From the NCBI GenBank assembly GCA_002170825.1, contig NHIA01000011.1:7134-19475 (forward strand): 12,342 nucleotides of DNA, given 5' to 3'. The notes under the pieces are model-generated. The model saw nothing but the letters and a program-made list of their open reading frames with translations, was not told where the DNA came from and ran no database searches. Numbering within the stretch: position 1 is the first letter of the stretch; each line of letters begins with the position of its first letter. The position numbers and the translations under genes are program-made. This DNA comes from Cyanobacteria bacterium TMED177 (lineage in GTDB: Bacteria; Cyanobacteriota; Cyanobacteriia; PCC-6307; Cyanobiaceae). This document shows, one piece after another, positions 5,977-12,342 of the stretch.

Positions 5977-7269
5977 GGGCCAGCGGGACAGCGCATAGCG
6001 ATCCCACTCCGCCGCGGCTTCGGCCAGGGCCTGGTCACTGCCCAGCTGCCCCAACATCGCGCGCTGCAACTGGGTGTAGACAATTTTCTGCAGCCGTTTG
6101 ATGCCCGGCAAAGCGGGCACCAGAACCCGCGCCCGCTCCAGTGTCTGTGCTGACAGCAACCGGGCATCGCGGATCTGTTGGTCCTGTTCAGTCAAGGGCT
6201 GCTCCCTCTCCAGGGAAGACCGCACCGCCGCAAGCGCTTCCAACGACGAGGGCAGCACCCGCGCCTGCTCCGCGAAACGGGCCTGATTGGAGGCACCGGT
6301 GACAAAGAGCGCCAAATTCAACGCCTCCTGGGCACGGGCGCTCTGCCGTGGAACCGCCAGGGTCATCAACGCCACGTTGGCCGTGCCATCGGAACCGGTG
6401 AGCGGCGGATGGGCCTCCGTTCGAGCAGCCACCCCCGGTGCATTGGTCTGAATGCTGCGCAGGAATTCCGCACCGGTGGCCGCCAGGGCCAGATCACCGC
6501 TCTGGAACAACTCGATCGCACGCCGTTGGCCCTGGCTCACCACTTCTCTCGGCAACAGCCCCTGCTGGTAGAGCTCTGTCCAGAAACGGAAGGCTTCACG
6601 ACCCGCCGAACTGTTGAATGCGGCTCGACGCCGTGCGTCCAGCAGGGTCACCCCCATCTGGACAAGGGTCTCGAGCATTTCAGCGGAGTCATCGGGCACC
6701 ACCGTGATGAACAGCCCGTAGCGTCCGGTCTGGTCACGGATGCGACGGGCGAAATCAGGGATCTGGTCCCAGCGGGTGGGTGGCTCAGCGATGCCGGCAG
6801 CATCGAGCAGCTGCTGATTGACCAGACTGAGACGGACCGTTAGGTACCAGGGAACTGCAATCTGACCGGCATCCGGATCCCGGCAGGCTTGCCACACCGA
6901 TGGAAGGTAAGCGGCCGCAGCATCCGCAGGAAGCAGCGGCGTCAGATCCGTGAGCCCACCTTTGCTGGCCAGATTGGCCGCAAAAGGGGGGTTGAGGTTC
7001 ACCACATCCGGCGCCGTGCGGGCATAAACCGCGGCCAGCAACTTCCGCTCCACCGATCCCCAGGGAAGATCTGTCCAACGCACCGGAGCTCCAGGGTGCT
7101 GCCCCAGCCATGCCTGCAGCACATCGGAGAAGTAGGCGTTGAATTTGGGGGCCAACTGCAGGGTCCAGAGATTCAGTTCGCCGGTCTGGCCCGGGCGACG
7201 ACCACAAGCCGCCAGCCCTGCCGCCACAGCCCCCAACAGCAGTTGGCGTCGCTTCAGCCGAAATGTCAT
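5974..7269 (-). CDS. ABC-transporter-type solute-binding lipoprotein (family 1, sugar-like), coupled to mreD
   Basis: 431 residues from ATG 7269. The N-terminus is a lipoprotein signal: basic RLKRRQ, hydrophobic LLLGAVAAG, then the lipobox LAAC with Cys22; RRQLLLG also resembles a twin-arginine motif. The mature part follows the family 1 extracellular solute-binding layout (maltose / sn-glycerol-3-phosphate binder type): ELNLWTLQLAPKFNAYF, APDVVNLNPPFAANLASKGGLTDLTPLL, IAVPWYLTVRLSLVNQQLLDAAG, PPTRWDQIPDFARRI, AFRFWTELYQQGLLPRE and ALAATGAEFL. It should bind a solute, probably a sugar or similar compound, outside the cytoplasmic membrane; the ligand cannot be read from the sequence. The frame is open far upstream into mreD, but only the 7269 start gives a signal peptide. 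That ATG overlaps the mreD TGA by 4 bp. No permease or ATPase genes are adjacent, which is unusual. Confidence 0.85.
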   Translation of the reverse strand: MTFRLKRRQLLLGAVAAGLAACGRRPGQTGELNLWTLQLAPKFNAYFSDVLQAWLGQHPGAPVRWTDLPWGSVERKLLAAVYARTAPDVVNLNPPFAANLASKGGLTDLTPLLPADAAAAYLPSVWQACRDPDAGQIAVPWYLTVRLSLVNQQLLDAAGIAEPPTRWDQIPDFARRIRDQTGRYGLFITVVPDDSAEMLETLVQMGVTLLDARRRAAFNSSAGREAFRFWTELYQQGLLPREVVSQGQRRAIELFQSGDLALAATGAEFLRSIQTNAPGVAARTEAHPPLTGSDGTANVALMTLAVPRQSARAQEALNLALFVTGASNQARFAEQARVLPSSLEALAAVRSSLEREQPLTEQDQQIRDARLLSAQTLERARVLVPALPGIKRLQKIVYTQLQRAMLGQLGSDQALAEAAAEWDRYALSRWP

Positions 7270-7775
7270 GAGGGCACCCTCCGACGCCACATCAACAGTT
7301 GCAGGGACACCACAATCGGCGCCATCAACCCGGTCACAAGCGCCTGACACCAGAGGGTGTGCCAGCCCCAGCTCTGCAGGGCAGGCGCCAGCTGCCAGCC
7401 GGCCAGGACGAACAACTGTGCCAACAGGCTGCCGCCCAGCAGCATGGATCCCAACCAGGCCAGCAGCCCGAGATTGAGGGTGCGCCTGACCGGCGCAGCC
7501 CGACGTCCCAGCCGTCCCCACCACCAACCCAGCAGCAGCAGGGCTGGCACCTGACTGACACCACCAAGATTCAGGCCATCCATCACAAGACCGATGGCCA
7601 CCCCCGCCAGGGCGCCGGACACCGGTCCATCCACCAGGGCCCAGGGCAGGAGCCACAGCACGGCCCAGGACGGAGGGACACCATCGAGTCCCAACCAGGA
7701 CGGCGTCGCCAGCGTGGTCATCGGCACCAGGAGCGCTGATGCAACGCAGATCGGTTGACGGTGAAGACGGCCCAT
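7266..7775 (-). CDS. mreD: Rod shape-determining protein MreD
   Basis: Membrane component of the elongation complex that links MreB/MreC to peptidoglycan synthesis. 169 residues, very hydrophobic, with about five predicted membrane segments (roughly 10-25, 37-66, 75-87, 101-125 and 143-163) and a basic C-terminus (WRRRVPS). Sequence conservation in MreD is low, so the call rests on size, hydrophobic pattern and position directly after mreB-mreC. The DG-PVSGALAG--IGLVMDGL segment (about 49-69) is typical of the family. The ATG at 7775 lies 2 bp after the mreC stop. The stop overlaps the start of the following lipoprotein gene. Confidence 0.88.
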   Translation of the reverse strand: MGRLHRQPICVASALLVPMTTLATPSWLGLDGVPPSWAVLWLLPWALVDGPVSGALAGVAIGLVMDGLNLGGVSQVPALLLLGWWWGRLGRRAAPVRRTLNLGLLAWLGSMLLGGSLLAQLFVLAGWQLAPALQSWGWHTLWCQALVTGLMAPIVVSLQLLMWRRRVPS

Positions 7776-7777
7776 GG

Positions 7778-8524
7778 TCAGCGCCGGTGAACCTGAACCC
7801 AGTCGATCGCCTCAGGCGCAGCGATCAGCTGAACCACCGCTTGGGCGGCAGGCACGGCTCGCTCATTCACGGATTGAATGACCCCCACCGGGATGTTGGG
7901 TGGCAACAGGGTGCTGGCCGGCGAGGTGCTCACCAGATCGCCGGGGCGAACATCCGGATCTCTGTCGATGAAACGCAACTGAGGACGGCTGGAGCCCAAT
8001 CCGACCAGGAGGCCATGGCGGCGGGAGCGCGGCAGCCACACGCCGACCTCATGGCCGGGCGCGGTCAGCAGCTTCACCCGGGATGTGGCTGGTGTGACGC
8101 TCTCCACCCGCCCGACCAGGCCACCGGGGCCCAGCACCGCATCGTTCACCCCGATGCCGTCCAGACCACCTTTGCCGAGTTCCAACTGCTGCCACCATCC
8201 CCGGGGCCGTCGCGCGATCACTGCAGCGGACACGGCCCCATCCGCATCGCCGTCCTGAGCAAGGCCAAGCAGACCGCGCAGCCGTTGGTTGTCCCGTTCG
8301 AGAAGCATCAATTTCGACCGCTGCTCGAGATCCATGGCGGATTGAATCCACTCCCGCTGGGCTGATCCCGGCCAGAACGGGCGGCTGATCAGGGCATAGG
8401 CATCGGTAAAACCGGCACCCTTGCTGAAACGCACCAGCAGCAAGCCCGCCACTAGCAGCAGCCAGGGGGTGAGTTGCCGCAACCCGCGCCAGCGGCTGTT
8501 GCCAGACCGCAGCGTTGAGGCCAT
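7778..8524 (-). CDS. mreC: Rod shape-determining protein MreC
   Basis: Bitopic membrane protein of the elongation complex; its extracytoplasmic domain contacts penicillin-binding proteins. 248 residues: short basic cytoplasmic tail, one membrane segment (about 19-31, TPWLLLVAGLLLV), a short coiled coil (about 54-88, ending LLLERDNQRLRGLLGL), then the beta-rich MreC domain with AAVIARRPRGWWQQLELGKGG, VLGPGGLVGRV, SRVKLLT, PGDLVSTSP and PVGVIQSV. Shorter than many MreC proteins but normal for picocyanobacteria. The ATG at 8524 is 4 bp downstream of the mreB stop, and mreD starts 2 bp after its own stop, so the three are surely one transcription unit. Confidence 0.95.
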   Translation of the reverse strand: MASTLRSGNSRWRGLRQLTPWLLLVAGLLLVRFSKGAGFTDAYALISRPFWPGSAQREWIQSAMDLEQRSKLMLLERDNQRLRGLLGLAQDGDADGAVSAAVIARRPRGWWQQLELGKGGLDGIGVNDAVLGPGGLVGRVESVTPATSRVKLLTAPGHEVGVWLPRSRRHGLLVGLGSSRPQLRFIDRDPDVRPGDLVSTSPASTLLPPNIPVGVIQSVNERAVPAAQAVVQLIAAPEAIDWVQVHRR

Positions 8525-8528
8525 GGCG

Positions 8529-9587
8529 TCAGGCGCCGGCGGTGGAGCGGACGAATTCCGGCGTGTCGACGACGCGCTGGAGACGCTTCCAATCCTCCAA
8601 CACCTGACCGCAACCGTTCACCACACACAGCAGTGGATCTTCAGCGACATGCACGAAGATTCCCGTCTCGTGGCTGATCAGATCACTGATGCCCCGGACC
8701 AGAGCACCACCTCCGGCCAGCATGATGCCCCGATCCACGATGTCGGCGGCCAGCTCCGGCGGCGTGCGTTCGAGGGTGCGTTTCACCGCCTCCACGATCA
8801 CGTTGAGGGGCTCAGCGATGGCTTCACGCAGATCACCGGCTTTGAGGTTGATGGTGCGCGGAAGGCCGGAGAGGAGATGCAGACCACGCACATCCATCGA
8901 TTCCTGATCAAAGGCATCGTCGGGGAAGGCCGACCCGATGCGGATCTTGATGTCTTCAGCGGTGCGTTCACCGACCACCATGTTGTGCACTTTCTTGAGG
9001 TACACGCCGATCGCGTCGCTGATCTCATCGCCCGCCACGCGGACGGACTCACTCAGCACCGTGCCACCAAGACTCAGCACAGCCACTTCGGTGGTTCCAC
9101 CACCGATGTCCACGATCATCGTGCCAACGGGTTCGGTGACCGGCAGACCGGCACCGATGGCCGCCGCCACAGGCTCATCGATCAGGTGAACCTCGCGGGC
9201 CCCCGCCATGCCGGCTTCGCGCACGGCTCTGCGCTCCACGCCGGTCACACCGCTGGGGATGCCGACCACCAGCCGGGGCGCCATGATTCCGCGGCCTTCA
9301 TTGCCCTTGGTGATGAAGGTCTTGAGCATCTGCTCGGCGGCATCGAAATCCGCGATCACACCATCACGTAGGGGACGCACCGCGCGGATGTTTCCAGGGG
9401 TGCGTCCCAGCATCAGCTTCGCTTCATCGCCGACGGCCAGCGTGGCGCCACGTTCCAGATCGAGAGCAACCACGGAAGGCTCCTGCAGCACGATGCCGCG
9501 ACCGGAGACGTAGATCAGGGTGTTGGCGGTGCCCAGGTCAATGCCGATGTCACGCGATAGCTGAAAACGACGAAACAGCACGGTCAT
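8529..9587 (-). CDS. mreB: Rod shape-determining protein MreB (actin-like)
   Basis: Actin-fold ATPase that polymerises under the membrane and directs lateral wall synthesis. 352 residues, normal length. Nucleotide-site motifs are intact: phosphate-1 DIGIDLGTANTLIY (13-26), connect-1 region HLIDEPVAAAIGAG (134-147), phosphate-2 MIVDIGGGTTEVAVLS (157-172) and the adenosine motif GIMLAGGGALVRGI (287-300). The N-terminal FRRFQLSR resembles the membrane-binding loop/tail of other MreBs. Start ATG 9587. First gene of the mreBCD-lipoprotein unit and divergent from ssb. Confidence 0.98.
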   Translation of the reverse strand: MTVLFRRFQLSRDIGIDLGTANTLIYVSGRGIVLQEPSVVALDLERGATLAVGDEAKLMLGRTPGNIRAVRPLRDGVIADFDAAEQMLKTFITKGNEGRGIMAPRLVVGIPSGVTGVERRAVREAGMAGAREVHLIDEPVAAAIGAGLPVTEPVGTMIVDIGGGTTEVAVLSLGGTVLSESVRVAGDEISDAIGVYLKKVHNMVVGERTAEDIKIRIGSAFPDDAFDQESMDVRGLHLLSGLPRTINLKAGDLREAIAEPLNVIVEAVKRTLERTPPELAADIVDRGIMLAGGGALVRGISDLISHETGIFVHVAEDPLLCVVNGCGQVLEDWKRLQRVVDTPEFVRSTAGA

Positions 9588-9722
9588 CAGACCCCAGGCC
9601 GGCGAATCATAGAGCTGGATTTGGACCGCGCCTGTTACACCCGGCGGTCAGGGTGGAACTCCTCTTAAGCAGCCACTGGAACGGTGGCGCATCATGAAAA
9701 CCATCATCAGGAGATGACCGTT
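9588..9722. promoter_or_regulatory. Divergent mreB / ssb promoter region
   Basis: 135 bp between divergent genes. For mreB, TATGAT on the minus strand (9606-9611) is a good -10 match and would give a leader of roughly 12 nt; no clear -35 is seen. On the ssb side an AGGAG ribosome binding site (9709-9713) is followed by ATG 9723 at 9-nt spacing. A short inverted repeat GCCAC (9672-9676) / GTGGC (9684-9688) with a 7-nt loop sits in the ssb leader; it could be an operator or mRNA stem. The promoter call is inference. Confidence 0.45.
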
Positions 9723-10103
9723 ATGGGAGTGAATTCCGTCACCCTTGTCGGCCGTGCAGGCCGCGACCCCGAAGTGCGTTACTTCGAATCCGGCAGCATG
9801 GTTGCCAACCTCACCATGGCCGTGAACAGGCGCAGCCGGGATGATGAGCCGGACTGGTTCAACCTTGAAATCTGGGGCAAACAGGCCCAGGTGGCGGCTG
9901 ACTATGTCAAAAAAGGCTCTCTGCTCGGGATCATCGGCAGTTTCAAACTGGATCGTTGGACGGACCGCAGCAGTGGGGAAGAGCGCAGCAAACCCGTGGT
10001 CCGCGTGGATCGCCTGGAACTGCTCGGCTCAAAACGAGACAATCAGGATGCTGGTGGGACGTTCGGTGGAGCCCAGATGTCCGACGAGGAGATTCCCTTC
10101 TGA
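9723..10103 (+). CDS. ssb: Single-stranded DNA-binding protein
   Basis: Coats single-stranded DNA in replication, repair and recombination. 126 residues: an OB fold (about 3-105) with NSVTLVGRAGRDPEVRY, LTMAVNRR, DWFNLEIWGKQAQVAADYVKKGSLLGIIGSF and RVDRLELLGSK. A very short linker follows, then the acidic tip DEEIPF that recruits partner proteins. It is shorter than the E. coli type because the Gly/Pro-rich linker is nearly absent. Start: ATG 9723 has AGGAG at 9-nt spacing; an in-frame ATG at 9714 abuts that AGGAG and one at 9684 would fall in the hairpin region, so both are less likely. Divergent from mreB; converges with dedA, 19 bp between stops. Confidence 0.95.
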   Translation: MGVNSVTLVGRAGRDPEVRYFESGSMVANLTMAVNRRSRDDEPDWFNLEIWGKQAQVAADYVKKGSLLGIIGSFKLDRWTDRSSGEERSKPVVRVDRLELLGSKRDNQDAGGTFGGAQMSDEEIPF

Positions 10104-10112
10104 GCGAAGAGG
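10095..10112 (+). terminator. Possible weak terminator of ssb
   Basis: CCCTTC (10095-10100) pairs with GAAG-A-GG (10106-10112, one bulged A) around a 5-nt loop that includes the ssb stop codon, followed by CTTTG. The stem is short and the U tract poor, so this is tentative; it lies between the converging ssb and dedA genes. Confidence 0.3.
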
Positions 10113-10122
10113 CTTTGCGGCG

Positions 10123-10782
10123 TCAGTCCGGGGACTGGCGCCGACGCCAGACCCGCAGACCGAGCCAGATGACGCCCGCCAACAGAGCAATCACGAGCAC
10201 CACCTTCACGACCTTTGAGACCGGGTCGATCCACACCTCGACATTGCTGTAGCCCTCTCCGAGCACCATTCCGGCGACGGTGAGCAACAGGGTCCAGATC
10301 AGGCTGCCGGCGGTGGTCCAGATCAAAAACGGCGCCATCGGCATCATTTCGATACCGGCCGGGACTGAAATCAGGGTTCGGATCCCGGGAACAAGACGCC
10401 CCCAGAACACCAAGGTCGTGCCGTAGCGGCTGAACCAGCGGCGGCTGCGGCCCAGTTCCTGAGGACTGATGCCGATCCAGCGGCCATGGCGTGCGAGCCA
10501 TTGTTCAATTCGCTCTTCATTGATCAGCCGGCCGATGCCATACCAGGGGAGTGCCCCCAGCACTGTCCCAAGCAGGCCGGCAATCACCACGGGAATGAGC
10601 TGGAGCTGGCCCTGCTGCACATAGAACCCTCCCAGGGGCATGATCAGCTCCGAGGGAATCGGCGGAAACAGGTTCTCCAGGAACATCGCCGCGAAGATCG
10701 CGGTGTAGCCCAGCCACTGGTTGGCCTCCACCGCATTGCCGATCAGCTGTGGCAGCTGGGTGACGAGATCAGAAAGCCCCAT
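10123..10782 (-). CDS. DedA-family integral membrane protein
   Basis: 219 residues from ATG 10782. DedA/VTT proteins are polytopic inner-membrane proteins; bacterial members have been linked to lipid-carrier or phospholipid transport and membrane-potential maintenance. Family signatures visible: FLENLFPPIPSELIMPLGGF (34-53, with conserved Glu36 and Glu45), GTVLGALPWYGIGR (72-85) and the FWGRLVPGIRTLISVPAG motif (126-143, with Arg129 and Arg135). Membrane segments lie at about 24-35, 46-54, 62-84, 138-175 and 191-211, with a basic tail (RVWRRRQSPD). The frame is open upstream to a TTG at 10830, but the 10782 ATG gives the N-terminus I expect. GTG 10791 is another candidate, and GTG at residue 18 would still leave the core. 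The 10782 start lies inside a strong stem-loop (see separate entry). Probably downstream of ahcY in the same unit unless that stem terminates transcription. Confidence 0.92.
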   Translation of the reverse strand: MGLSDLVTQLPQLIGNAVEANQWLGYTAIFAAMFLENLFPPIPSELIMPLGGFYVQQGQLQLIPVVIAGLLGTVLGALPWYGIGRLINEERIEQWLARHGRWIGISPQELGRSRRWFSRYGTTLVFWGRLVPGIRTLISVPAGIEMMPMAPFLIWTTAGSLIWTLLLTVAGMVLGEGYSNVEVWIDPVSKVVKVVLVIALLAGVIWLGLRVWRRRQSPD

Positions 10783-10819
10783 GGAGACCACGCGCGACCG
10801 CGCAAGTCTTCCATGGGGC
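10771..10819 (-). terminator. Strong stem-loop with T-rich tail between ahcY and dedA
   Basis: Perfect 10-bp inverted repeat GCCCCATGGA (10776-10785) / TCCATGGGGC (10810-10819). It is extended inside by GAC (10786-10788) / GTC (10806-10808) past one bulged base, and then by GCGC (10792-10795) / GCGC (10800-10803) closing a 4-nt loop. Read in the minus-strand direction the stem is followed at once by TTTCT. This is the form of an intrinsic terminator for ahcY. The dedA ATG (10780-10782) sits in its 3' arm, so it could alternatively or additionally limit dedA translation. Confidence 0.6.
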
Positions 10820-10842
10820 AGGGCAATCAACCCAGATGGTGA

Positions 10843-12273
<1,431 letters not shown>

Positions 12274-12342
12274 GACGTAAGGCTCCCTGGGGAATTTGAA
12301 TGTGAATCTCTGCGGAGACGCCGAGGCTTCGGGCTCGCCAGG
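12274..12342 (-). promoter_or_regulatory. ahcY 5' leader (cut by the window edge)
   Basis: 69 nt upstream of ahcY are visible. They contain the ribosome binding site AGGGAG (12283-12288) and a GC-rich segment at about 12321-12339 in which CCGA/TCGG or CGAG/CTCG can form a short stem. No promoter can be assigned because the region continues beyond the window. Confidence 0.35.

Noticed and set aside
7270..7656. N-terminal extension of the solute-binding protein up to 560 residues
   Set aside because: The extension runs through mreD in another frame. The 7269 ATG gives an immediate lipoprotein signal peptide and the common ATGA overlap, so the longer form is not supported.
8421..9371. 316-codon open frame on the plus strand opposite mreB/mreC
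   Set aside because: Antisense to clear mreB and mreC coding; His/Asp/Gly-rich translation with no family features.
9684..9722. Longer SSB beginning at 9684 (MAHHENHHQEM...)
   Set aside because: This start falls in the inverted repeat and would put the AGGAG ribosome binding site inside the coding region; ATG 9723 at 9-nt spacing gives the normal SSB N-terminus.
12290..12342. S-adenosylhomocysteine riboswitch upstream of ahcY
   Set aside because: The leader has CCTGGCGAGCCCG and a CTCGG segment that recall parts of that riboswitch, but the order and the conserved blocks I remember do not match on the minus strand, and the region is cut by the window. A covariance-model scan of the full leader would decide.

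Overview
The window reads as chromosome from a marine picocyanobacterium, most likely a GC-rich Synechococcus (subcluster 5.1 type). The grounds are the protein sequences (short SSB, cyanobacterial MreB/C/D, an RpaB-like response regulator, long-form S-adenosylhomocysteinase), the high-GC tightly packed coding, and the lack of any GCGATCGC (HIP1) octamers that I could see. This is inference from recognised protein families; no search was run. I saw no mobile element, CRISPR array, tRNA or rRNA.

Layout from left to right. (1) 1-341, minus: 5' part of a gene running off the left edge, with a degenerate protein-kinase-like N-lobe. (2) 415-3257, plus: a compact four-gene ergothioneine operon of egtB, egtD and two small helical/coiled-coil genes. 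egtB/egtD and the two small genes each overlap by ATGA. (3) 3259-5865, minus: a response regulator resembling but distinct from RpaB, then lysS, then an 87-aa unrecognised protein. The last of these ends 1 bp from the end of the egt operon. (4) 5974-9587, minus: mreB-mreC-mreD (rod-shape cytoskeleton), followed by a solute-binding lipoprotein whose start codon overlaps the mreD stop. No permease or ATPase lies nearby. (5) 9723-10103, plus: ssb, divergent from mreB. (6) 10123-12273, minus: ahcY followed by a DedA-family membrane protein. A strong stem-loop sits between them and contains the proposed dedA start codon.

How the genes work together. EgtD trimethylates histidine to hercynine using three S-adenosylmethionines, and EgtB attaches sulfur to hercynine with O2. 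The S-adenosylhomocysteine released by EgtD and other methylases is cleared by AhcY at the far end of the window, a metabolic but not a physical link. MreB, MreC and MreD form the elongation machinery; why a solute-binding lipoprotein is coupled to them is not evident. Most genes are ordinary housekeeping. The points worth a second look are the two extra egt-operon genes, the kinase-like gene with arginine where the catalytic lysine should be, the mre-coupled binding protein and the ahcY/dedA stem-loop.
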